A DNA stretch of 64,000 bases from assembly GCF_013608025.1 (NCBI RefSeq), contig NZ_VDLV01000052.1:597-64596 (forward strand), written 5' to 3'. Below are positions 1-6,899 of the stretch, one piece after another. A program made the translations under genes and the position numbers. The notes under the pieces were generated by a model, which saw only the letters and a list, made by a program, of their open reading frames with translations, made no database searches and had not been told where the DNA came from. Each line of letters begins with the position of its first letter. Position 1 is the first letter of the stretch. This DNA is from Pseudomonas brassicacearum subsp. neoaurantiaca. GTDB taxonomy: Bacteria > Pseudomonadota > Gammaproteobacteria > Pseudomonadales > Pseudomonadaceae.

Positions 1-1
1 G

Positions 2-1381
2 CAAGGCCTGCTGCTCAGCGACTACCGCTACGACGAACAGGGTCGCCTCAAGGCCCAGACCGTGTGGCAGACCCAGCAGCACCAATTGTTCTGGCGCGAT
101 TACTCCTACAGCGCCAACGGCAACCTCGCCGCCCTTTCTGACAATCGAAACCGCCGCAGCTACCAATACGACGCGCAAGATCGCCTGGTCCGCATCGACC
201 ATGCCCACAGCCAAGGCCCCGAACGCTTCGCCCACGACCCGGCCGGCAACCTCTTGCTGCAAGACCGCCCCGGCCCGACCACCCTCAAGGCCAACCGCCT
301 GCTCATGGAGGGCAACCGTCACTACGACTACGACGCCTACGGCAACCTCATCCGCGAACGCCGCGGCAAAGCCCAATGCCTCGTCACGCACTACCGCTAC
401 GACAGCCAACATCGCCTCATCGGCGTCACCACCCCCGACGGCAACGAAACGTCCTACCGCTACGACGCCTTCGGCCGACGCATCGAAAAGACCGTGGCCG
501 GCCAGACCACGGAATTTATCTGGCAAGGCGATCAAGTCATCGCCGAAAGCAGCGACCGCCATTACCAAAGCTACGTCTACGAACCCGGCACCTTCCGTCC
601 ATTGGCCCTGCTCGAAGGCGAAGGCCCGGACAACGCCACGCCGTTCCACTACCACAACGACCACCTCGGCACGCCCCAGGAACTGACCAGCCACCAAGGC
701 GAAATCGTCTGGGCCGCGCGCTACAACGGCTACGGCAAACTCACCGAACTGCGCCACGGCGACGGCAAGCGCCTGGAACAACCGCTGCGCTTCCAAGGCC
801 AATATCACGACCGGGAAAGCGGTCTGCATTACAACCGGCACCGGTACTACAATCCGGAGACGGGGCGGTATCTGACGGCTGATCCGATAAAGCTGGCAGG
901 TGGGTTGAATGCCTACCGGTACGTGCCCAACCCGACGGGGTGGGTGGATCCGTTGGGGTTGAATTGTGAACTCCCGGGAAACAAAACTAAGTCTTCAGGT
1001 GATGTTGAAAAACCGGAAGATAAGACAAGGGTAAAACAAGGTGAACCGGACGCTCCTGCTCCTACAGTCCAAGCAGAAAAGACAGCTCGAGTTCGTCATT
1101 ACACCAACAGAAAAGGTTCAACGGGTATTGAGCAGCAAGGAGTCATCCAAGCTCAGGATAACAACAGAGTTTATGTCGAGCCTGCGAATAGGAAGCCACT
1201 AAGCGCGTTTGATGCTGAAGATAAGTATCAAATCGGAAGAGGCCGTGGTAGGGATTACATTGAAACAGATGTGCCTGAGTCTAAACTTGAATGGGTAAAA
1301 AACCCAAGATATGGCACGATGGAGCTGACTATCAAGGGAAATCTAAAGTTGGAAAACCCAACCTTTAAACGGAGAAAATAA
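2..1381 (+). CDS. Rhs-repeat polymorphic toxin, C-terminal part (5' end outside window), HYD1-type ADP-ribosyltransferase-like tip
   Basis: The frame is open from the first bases, so this is the last 459 residues of a larger Rhs/YD-repeat protein. YD repeats such as YRYDAFGRR and YDYDAYGNL run through the first 300 residues. They end in the Rhs core hallmark (YNRHRYYNPETGRYLTADPI, then DPLGLN at about nt 947-964). After DPLGLN the base composition shifts from GC-rich to AT-richer and about 137 residues of variable tip follow. The tip contains RHYTNRKGSTGIEQQGVIQA, an HYT...GI...GVI pattern that resembles the HYD1 (Tox-ART-HYD1) ADP-ribosyltransferase-like toxins. Rhs cores encapsulate such tips, usually for type VI or other contact-dependent delivery. 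The route cannot be told here because the N-terminus is missing. The stop codon overlaps the next start by one base. Confidence 0.85.
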   Translation, partial: QGLLLSDYRYDEQGRLKAQTVWQTQQHQLFWRDYSYSANGNLAALSDNRNRRSYQYDAQDRLVRIDHAHSQGPERFAHDPAGNLLLQDRPGPTTLKANRLLMEGNRHYDYDAYGNLIRERRGKAQCLVTHYRYDSQHRLIGVTTPDGNETSYRYDAFGRRIEKTVAGQTTEFIWQGDQVIAESSDRHYQSYVYEPGTFRPLALLEGEGPDNATPFHYHNDHLGTPQELTSHQGEIVWAARYNGYGKLTELRHGDGKRLEQPLRFQGQYHDRESGLHYNRHRYYNPETGRYLTADPIKLAGGLNAYRYVPNPTGWVDPLGLNCELPGNKTKSSGDVEKPEDKTRVKQGEPDAPAPTVQAEKTARVRHYTNRKGSTGIEQQGVIQAQDNNRVYVEPANRKPLSAFDAEDKYQIGRGRGRDYIETDVPESKLEWVKNPRYGTMELTIKGNLKLENPTFKRRK

Positions 1382-1674
1382 TGTTAGAACAGAATAGGAA
1401 AATCATTATCCCCGGAGAATCTGCACTTGAAGCCCTAGCTGAAATCGAGTTTATTTTGATATCACTACACAAGATGGGCAGCTATTACAGCGACAAGTCA
1501 ACTGAAGAATACCACCGCGCCACCACAGAGTTTATTGATAATGAAAAAGTAACACAGAAACTCGCTAAAGTTCGAAGAATTATCAGCGAAGGATTTGATA
1601 CAACTCTAGGCACAGATGATATGGACGATATCGAACGACACATGGAAGGCCTTAACTTCTGGAAGCCCCAATAA
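1381..1674 (+). CDS. Putative immunity protein for the Rhs toxin tip
   Basis: A 97-residue acidic protein whose ATG shares one base with the rhs stop (TAATG), so the two are translationally coupled. I do not recognise its family. It has no signal peptide or membrane segment, looks largely helical, and is rich in Glu, Asp and Lys with a short C-terminus ending NFWKPQ. Its AT-rich composition matches the toxin tip and not the Rhs core, as expected if tip and antidote were acquired together as one cassette. The immunity role is inferred from position, size and composition; by family rule such genes encode cytoplasmic proteins that bind the cognate toxin domain. Confidence 0.7.
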   Translation: MLEQNRKIIIPGESALEALAEIEFILISLHKMGSYYSDKSTEEYHRATTEFIDNEKVTQKLAKVRRIISEGFDTTLGTDDMDDIERHMEGLNFWKPQ

Positions 1675-1773
1675 ATTTTTCGTTCGAAACATGTTCGCTT
1701 GACAGAAAGGAGTTAAATTTCTATAGCAGAAATATCGCCGCCTCCCCCAACAACAGCAGCTCGCGCGACAAAA

Positions 1774-1801
1774 AACCCCGACCAATAGCTAGGCCGGGGT
1801 T
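1774..1801 (-). terminator. Rho-independent terminator of the OprD porin gene
   Basis: A CCCCG/CGGGG stem extended by A-T pairs, followed on the minus strand by a run of T residues. It lies 30 bases past the porin stop. It may also slow transcripts arriving from the rhs/immunity pair on the plus strand, where the trailing sequence is TTATATAAGGTTTTT. Confidence 0.7.
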
Positions 1802-1830
1802 TATATAAGGTTTTTAAACCCCATCACCCA

Positions 1831-3117
1831 TCAAAAAACATTAATCGGATAATCCACAAACACCCGCAGCTCATTACCGCTGACGTTGTACTCACTGGAC
1901 TTCTGCGACACACGCAATACCGAACTGCGCAACCGCACGCTCAGGTCCTTGGCCGGGCCGCCCTGGACCACGTATTTGAACTGGTTGAAGATTTCGCGCT
2001 CGGTGCCGCCCTCGCTGGTGGAGGTGGTGATGTTGTCGCCGCGCACGTAAGCCACGTTATAGGTCAGGCCCGGGACGCCGAAGGTGGTGAAGTCCAGGCC
2101 GTAGCCCAACTGCCAGCTGCGTTCGTCTTCGGCGTTGAAGTCCGACCAGTAGGAGTTGGCCAGGTAGATGGTATTGCCGCCATCGCCGACACGATTCTGA
2201 TCCCGCTGGTAACCACCGTAGGCGTAGCCGAGGTTGCTGTCGCCGGTGCTGCGCTGGTGGGCAAGGGTGAAGCTGTGCGGACCGGTGGCGAAGGTGGCCG
2301 CCAGGCTCCAGATCTTGTTGTCGTCGCCGGTGACGTTGTTTTCCCGCACGTAGCTGTTATCCAGCTTGGTGCGATAGCCGTTGAAGTCCAGGGTCAGGGA
2401 TTGGTCCTTGGCCAGCGGGAATACGTAGTTGGCGTTCACGTATTGTTTCTTCAGCACGTCCTCGACGTCCGAGGCGTAGAGCGAAGCCTTGAACTGTTCG
2501 GTGAACTGGTAGCTGCCGCCCAGTACGTTGATCGACTTCAAGCCACCGCTGTCACGGCCTTCGGCGCTTTTACGCGACTCGGCGGTGAAACGACCGGCGT
2601 TCAGTTCGAGCCCTTTGATTTCCTTGGAGGTGATCAGTGTGCCGGTGTAGCTTTCCGGCAGCAGGCGCCCGTTGTCATAACTTAATACGGGCAAGGCCGG
2701 CATCTGGTCGCCGTAGGCCAGTACGGTGTTGGAGACGCGGAACTTCACCGCGGCACCGAACTTGGACAGGTCATCGGCCGCGTTGCCGCTGTCGCCTTTC
2801 TTGAAGAAATCGATGCCTTGCGCACCGGTACGTCCTTTGCCGCCGTCCAGACGCAACGCATACAAGCCGAATGCATCCACACCCACGCCCACCGTGCCTT
2901 GGGTGAAGCCGGACGAGAACGTACCGATGGCTGATTGGCCCCATTCGGCCTTGTCCTTGTTGCCGTCCTTGTAGTCGCGATTGATATAGGCGTTGCGCAA
3001 CAGCACTTTCAAGCTGCTGTCTTCAACGAAGCCCTTGGACTCGGCCTGGTCATTGGCCATGGCTTGTGTGGTGCTCAAGATCCCCAGTGCGATCAAACTG
3101 ATGCGCTTGTTCAACAT
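1831..3117 (-). CDS. OprD-family outer membrane porin
   Basis: 428 residues, the usual size for the OprD/Occ family of substrate-specific 18-strand porins of Pseudomonas, which take up basic amino acids, dipeptides or aromatic acids. A start 12 codons upstream is possible, but ATG at 3117 has AAGGA at good spacing and gives a clean signal peptide (MLNKRISLIALGILSTTQAMA, cut before NDQAES). The mature part opens with GFVEDSSLKVLLRNAYINRD, the typical OprD N-terminal strand. It carries the conserved KFRVSNTVLAYGDQMPALPV and SWQLGYGLDF segments and ends in the aromatic VDYPINVF, a beta-barrel C-terminal signature. The exact substrate class cannot be assigned. It is monocistronic between two terminators. 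Confidence 0.9.
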   Translation of the reverse strand: MLNKRISLIALGILSTTQAMANDQAESKGFVEDSSLKVLLRNAYINRDYKDGNKDKAEWGQSAIGTFSSGFTQGTVGVGVDAFGLYALRLDGGKGRTGAQGIDFFKKGDSGNAADDLSKFGAAVKFRVSNTVLAYGDQMPALPVLSYDNGRLLPESYTGTLITSKEIKGLELNAGRFTAESRKSAEGRDSGGLKSINVLGGSYQFTEQFKASLYASDVEDVLKKQYVNANYVFPLAKDQSLTLDFNGYRTKLDNSYVRENNVTGDDNKIWSLAATFATGPHSFTLAHQRSTGDSNLGYAYGGYQRDQNRVGDGGNTIYLANSYWSDFNAEDERSWQLGYGLDFTTFGVPGLTYNVAYVRGDNITTSTSEGGTEREIFNQFKYVVQGGPAKDLSVRLRSSVLRVSQKSSEYNVSGNELRVFVDYPINVF

Positions 3118-3213
3118 GATTATTTTCCTTGTACGGGTTGATTCGCACTGCAACCGGCAACCGGAATGGCGCTTTTGCGCTCTTTATTCGGACTCTTGCT
3201 CCTGAAAATAATG

Positions 3214-3249
3214 AAAAGGCCCGCCCACGATGATCGTGTCGGGCCCTTT
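3214..3249 (-). terminator. Terminator downstream of the DsbA-like gene
   Basis: A long hairpin (AAAAGGGCCCG pairing with a GGCCTTTT arm, plus an inner CACGAT/ATCGTG stem) followed on the minus strand by TTTTCATTATTTT. It lies between the DsbA-like gene and the OprD promoter. The plus strand also ends in TTTTATTATTT, so it can work both ways. Confidence 0.7.
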
Positions 3250-3411
3250 TATTATTTAAGAGTCATGGCTGTTGGCCACAGGCGTGGACGAATCCTAGTC
3301 GCGCCATGAACCCTGTGTCAATTTCGTGAATCATCTGTAATTAGGCGAAAAACGTCTAAGAACAGATCAGTTTGAACAGCCGTCCAGGCCACAGACCACT
3401 GTGGGTGCAGA

Positions 3412-4038
3412 TTAGTGAGATGGCATGGCTTGCTTCAGCCATTGGGCGAACGCCTCGGGCTTGCCCAGCCAGGGACCGATATCGATCAGCGTCAGCCGGC
3501 CGTCCCGCTCCAAGGCGAGTGTCGGGAAACCCTGCCCGCCAACCTTGGCCAACAAGGCCCGGCTTGCAACGAAATGCGCTTGCACATCGACTTCGATGAA
3601 TGAACGCCGGAATGCCTCGGCCTCGAAGCCAATGGAGTTGGCCAATTCCAACAGCACCGTTTCGTCAGCAATTCGCCGGCCTTCAACGTAATGGGCCGTT
3701 TGCAAGCGCTCCAACAACGCCAGGCCTCGGCCCTCGAGCTGTTCAGCCGCAAGAACCGCCGCAGTCGGAGGCGCCGAGTCGAAGACCGCCTCCTCGTCCC
3801 GCAAAAGCCCCTCGAAATAAGCCTCGCCAAACGGCTGCCCGGTGTATTCAGCGATTCTCCGGTCATGGGGCATCACGTAATTGCGCAACTGGGCGGAGAC
3901 TTTCTGGCGATTAGCGCCGGTCATCATGCCGCCGCCATGGGCAATAACTGGCAATACTGTCCTGGCGGCCTGGATCAGCGGCTTGGCGCCGTAGCACCAG
4001 CCGCACAGGGGATCATAGATATAGTGAAGTTGGGTCAT
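3412..4038 (-). CDS. DsbA-family protein, FrnE-like cytoplasmic thiol oxidoreductase
   Basis: 208 residues with a thioredoxin-fold opening LHYIYDPLCGWCYGAK. The CGWC pair at about residues 12-15 is the redox motif. There is no signal peptide, so unlike true DsbA it should act in the cytoplasm, as FrnE and 2-hydroxychromene-isomerase-type relatives do. The helical insertion and the cis-Pro loop region (GGQGFPTLALERDG, about residues 167-180) fit the family. It stands alone with its own terminator; the preferred substrate is unknown. Confidence 0.85.
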   Translation of the reverse strand: MTQLHYIYDPLCGWCYGAKPLIQAARTVLPVIAHGGGMMTGANRQKVSAQLRNYVMPHDRRIAEYTGQPFGEAYFEGLLRDEEAVFDSAPPTAAVLAAEQLEGRGLALLERLQTAHYVEGRRIADETVLLELANSIGFEAEAFRRSFIEVDVQAHFVASRALLAKVGGQGFPTLALERDGRLTLIDIGPWLGKPEAFAQWLKQAMPSH

Positions 4039-4167
4039 GAAGACTTCCGCCGGGGCTTTGGTTTCTGTAGCGGCAGGTTAGCCTTGGAGGACCGCGCGGA
4101 AAAACGCCGGAATAGTGTTCAGTCTGTTTCGTGGATCGGTCGAATCTGTGGGAAATCCACAGGCATA

Positions 4168-4197
4168 AAAAAACGCCGCCCTTGCGGGCAGCGCCTT
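4168..4197 (-). terminator. Terminator of the small gene at 4216-4416
   Basis: On the minus strand an eight-pair stem (CGCTGCCC/GGGCGGCG with a GCAA tetraloop) is followed by seven T residues, 20 bases after the stop codon. Confidence 0.8.
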
Positions 4198-4215
4198 TAT
4201 CAATCCGTTGAATTT

Positions 4216-4416
4216 CTATCCTTGCATCACATCCCACAACGCTTCCATTTCCGCCTCGCTGAACAGGCCAGCGGGGTAGCGTTCCATGATCGTCCGACGC
4301 GGATCAGGCTCCCTGATCTGACGCGTTCCATTGGACTTCAACCACTGCGCCACGGCTTGAAGCGACTCACCATTAACGGCCAAAGGATGGCATGTGTGCT
4401 CGCTTATCATGTTCAT
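4216..4416 (-). CDS. Small conserved-looking hypothetical protein
   Basis: A 66-residue protein. The frame is open 19 codons further upstream, but ATG at 4416 has a strong AGGAGG eight bases ahead, so that start is chosen. It has no signal peptide or membrane segment. The C-terminal half (RTIMERYPAGLFSEAEMEALWDVMQG) is amphipathic and probably helical. It has its own ribosome site and a good terminator, which supports a real gene. I do not recognise a family. Nothing in the flanking genes points to a function. Confidence 0.65.
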   Translation of the reverse strand: MNMISEHTCHPLAVNGESLQAVAQWLKSNGTRQIREPDPRRTIMERYPAGLFSEAEMEALWDVMQG

Positions 4417-4554
4417 TCCAGCGCCCTCCTGGTTGATGAGCGGCCAATTTATCCAAGGTTTATGACAAAACAACGCAGTTGCTCTCTTCAGAACTGCGAG
4501 GATGCCGATACAAGAGCTATGCCAATGTCGTCACGTCGGCAACAAGCCAGACAC

Positions 4555-4587
4555 AAAAAAGCCCGCGCTCCAATCGGGGCGCGGGCT
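4555..4587 (-). terminator. Terminator of aguBA
   Basis: On the minus strand a GCCCGCGC/GCGCGGGC stem is followed by TTTTTTGTGT, about 70 bases after the aguA stop. Confidence 0.8.
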
Positions 4588-4659
4588 TGCTCTGCTTGGA
4601 TCCAAAAACAGCGGCGCCAGGCCGCTGCGATGGACATCACCAGGCTGTTACATAGCCAC

Positions 4660-5766
4660 TCATTTCATGCGCGGCGCCGGTTGTTGTTGGGTAAGGCAAT
4701 GAATATTCCCGCCCCCCAGTAACAGTTCCCGTCCCGGCACCATGATGACTTCATGCTGCGGAAACAGCTTCTGCAAAATCTCCTTGGCAGTGGCGTCCAG
4801 CGGGTCGTCGAAACTCGGCGCGATGATGCCGCCGTTGACGATCAGGAAGTTCACATAGGAGCCCGCCAGTCGCACGCTTGGGTTGCGCTCCTGGGAACCT
4901 TCTACCGCGTCCACGCCAGCACATTCTTCCTCGGTGGCGTACAACGGCCCGGGGATCGGCATTTTATGCACCGTGAACGGGCGGCCCTTGGCGTCGGTGC
5001 TGTTTTGCAGGACATTCATGGCCGCTTGGCAACGCGCGTAGTTCGGGTCCTGCGGGTCGTCGGTCCAGGCGAGCAACACTTCACCCGGGCGCACGTAGCA
5101 GCAGAAGTTATCCACATGGCCGTCGGTTTCGTCATTGAACAATCCGTCCGGCAGCCAGATGACTTTATCCACAGCCAGTTGGTCGCCAAGCACGGCTTCG
5201 ATCTGTTCGCGGCTCATGTGCGGGTTGCGATTGCGGTTGAGCAGGCATTCCTCGGTGGTGATAACGGTGCCTTCACCGTCGACATGGATCGAGCCGCCTT
5301 CCAGCACGAAACCTTCAGTGCGGTAACGCGGGCTGCGCTCGATTTCAAGAATCTTGCCCGCCACTTGCGAATCGCGGTTCCACGGCGAATACAGGCCTCC
5401 ATCGAAACCACCCCAGGCATTGAAATCCCAATCGACGCCGCGTACTTCGCCGTTGTCATTGATCACGAACGTAGGGCCGGTATCGCGGACCCAGGCGTCA
5501 TCACTGGACATTTCCACCAGGCGGATATTCGGCACATCGAGGCGCGCCCGGGCGTTTTCATACTGCGCGGCGGACACTGCCACGGTCACCGGTTCGAAAC
5601 GAGCAATCGCCTTGGCGACCGCAACATGGGCGGCCTGCGCGGGCTTGCCGCCCAGGCGCCAGTTGTCCGGGCGCTCGGGCCAGATCATCCAGACCTGGCT
5701 CTGGGTCGCCCACTCGGCAGGCATGTGGAAACCGTCCGCGCGCGGAGTGCTGTACAAAGTTGTCAT
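4660..5766 (-). CDS. aguA: Agmatine deiminase
   Basis: 368 residues, the same length as P. aeruginosa AguA. It hydrolyses agmatine to N-carbamoylputrescine and ammonia, the first step of the arginine decarboxylase route to putrescine. It belongs to the peptidyl-arginine-deiminase fold: the catalytic Cys is near the end (GGGNIHCLTQQQP, Cys at about 357), with Asp/His motifs SSDDAWVRDTGPTFV and DETDGHVDNFCCYV. ATG at 5766 is preferred over the TTG one codon earlier, with GGAG nine bases upstream. It follows aguB by three bases and ends the operon before a terminator. Confidence 0.96.
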   Translation of the reverse strand: MTTLYSTPRADGFHMPAEWATQSQVWMIWPERPDNWRLGGKPAQAAHVAVAKAIARFEPVTVAVSAAQYENARARLDVPNIRLVEMSSDDAWVRDTGPTFVINDNGEVRGVDWDFNAWGGFDGGLYSPWNRDSQVAGKILEIERSPRYRTEGFVLEGGSIHVDGEGTVITTEECLLNRNRNPHMSREQIEAVLGDQLAVDKVIWLPDGLFNDETDGHVDNFCCYVRPGEVLLAWTDDPQDPNYARCQAAMNVLQNSTDAKGRPFTVHKMPIPGPLYATEEECAGVDAVEGSQERNPSVRLAGSYVNFLIVNGGIIAPSFDDPLDATAKEILQKLFPQHEVIMVPGRELLLGGGNIHCLTQQQPAPRMK

Positions 5767-5769
5767 CAA

Positions 5770-6648
5770 TCAGGACTCCAATGAGCCGTCGAGGGTTTTG
5801 ATCGCGCCGTACAGGTTCGGCCGCCGATCACGGAAAGTGCCCCAGGCACTGCGAATGTGTTCCAGCTCGTCGAGGTCGAAGCTGTGTACTAGCACACCTT
5901 CTTCGGTTTCGTTCAGTTCCTGGACTTTTTCACCGAACTGATTGGCGATGAACGACGAGCCGTAGAATGTGATGTCGTAGCCATCCTGCTCTTCATTGCC
6001 GATGCGATTGCTCGCCACCAGCGGCATCAGGTTGGCGCCCGCATGGCCTTGTTGAACGCGTTGCCAGTGGTCACGCGACGAGATGGTCTTGTCGTGCGGC
6101 TCACTGCCGATGGCGGTCGGGTACAGCAGGATTTCCGCGCCCTGCAGCGCCATGCTGCGGGCGCATTCCGGAAACCACTGGTCCCAACAGATGCCTACGC
6201 CAATTTTTGCGTAGCGGGTATTCCACACTTTGAAACCGGTATCGCCAGGATTGAAGTAGTACTTTTCATGGTAGCCAGGACCGTCCGGAATGTGGCTCTT
6301 GCGGTAGACGCCCAGGTTCCGCCCGTCGGCATCGATGATCGCAATACTGTTGAAGCGCGCGCGGCCGGCCAGTTCAAAGAAACTGATGGGCAACACCACT
6401 TGCAGCTCTTCGGCGATTTTCTGGAAATGCTTGATGGCAACGTTGTCGTCAACCGGAGTCGCCAATTGCAAGTAGTCCGGGTTCGGCTTCTGGCAGAAGT
6501 ACGGCGTCTCGAACAATTCCTGGATCAGGATAACCTGCGCGCCTTGGGCAGCCGCCTGGCGAACCAGCTTCTCGGCGGTCTCGATATTGGCTTCGAGATC
6601 CCAGGAACAGGCCATTTGAGTAGCGGCTACGGTAACGATACGACTCAT
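5770..6648 (-). CDS. aguB: N-carbamoylputrescine amidohydrolase
   Basis: 292 residues of the nitrilase superfamily. It converts N-carbamoylputrescine to putrescine, CO2 and ammonia, the second step of agmatine use. The Glu-Lys-Cys triad is visible: E44 in IQELFETPYF, K117 in YRKSHIPDGPGY and C154 in GVGICWDQWFPE. It has an AGGAGA ribosome site seven bases before ATG. First gene of a two-gene operon with aguA; the known P. aeruginosa regulator gene aguR is not next to it. Its upstream region holds two repeated dyads, one lying between candidate -35 and -10 boxes. Confidence 0.96.
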   Translation of the reverse strand: MSRIVTVAATQMACSWDLEANIETAEKLVRQAAAQGAQVILIQELFETPYFCQKPNPDYLQLATPVDDNVAIKHFQKIAEELQVVLPISFFELAGRARFNSIAIIDADGRNLGVYRKSHIPDGPGYHEKYYFNPGDTGFKVWNTRYAKIGVGICWDQWFPECARSMALQGAEILLYPTAIGSEPHDKTISSRDHWQRVQQGHAGANLMPLVASNRIGNEEQDGYDITFYGSSFIANQFGEKVQELNETEEGVLVHSFDLDELEHIRSAWGTFRDRRPNLYGAIKTLDGSLES

Positions 6649-6686
6649 GAATCATCTCCTGGGCGATGGACAGAGGCGTCTTTATA

Positions 6687-6770
6687 GCCGATAAAAATCG
6701 GCTTTTAAAGGAAATAAAATCAAAAACCCTATAATCAAGACTTAAAATACCGACAAAAATCGATTTTAAG
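6687..6770 (-). promoter_or_regulatory. Candidate aguB promoter with duplicated operator-like dyads
   Basis: Two copies of a core CCGAyAAAAATCG followed by TTTTAA lie 62 bases apart (6688 and 6750). The proximal copy forms the perfect dyad GCCGAT-AAAA-ATCGGC. On the minus strand it fills exactly the 17-base spacer between TTTAAA and TATAAA, a plausible -35/-10 pair reading into aguB. The distal copy is enclosed by eight-base arms CTTAAAAT/ATTTTAAG. The regulator is unknown. Confidence 0.5.
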
Positions 6771-6782
6771 AGCACCGAAAGA

Positions 6783-6874
6783 CCTGTGGGAGCGAGCTTG
6801 CTCGCGATAGCGGTAGGCCAACCAAATCACTATCGGCCTTGAACCGTCATCGCGAGCAAGCTCGCTCCCACAGG
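6783..6874. repeat. REP pair, GTGGGAGCGAGC family
   Basis: Inverted pair: CCTGTGGGAGCGAGCTTGCT at the left and its complement at the right, separated by about 40 unique bases (REPIN-like). It lies between the end of the fusion gene and the agu promoter. Confidence 0.9.
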
Positions 6875-6899
6875 GGAACAGCGTGGCGTGTCAGATTGG

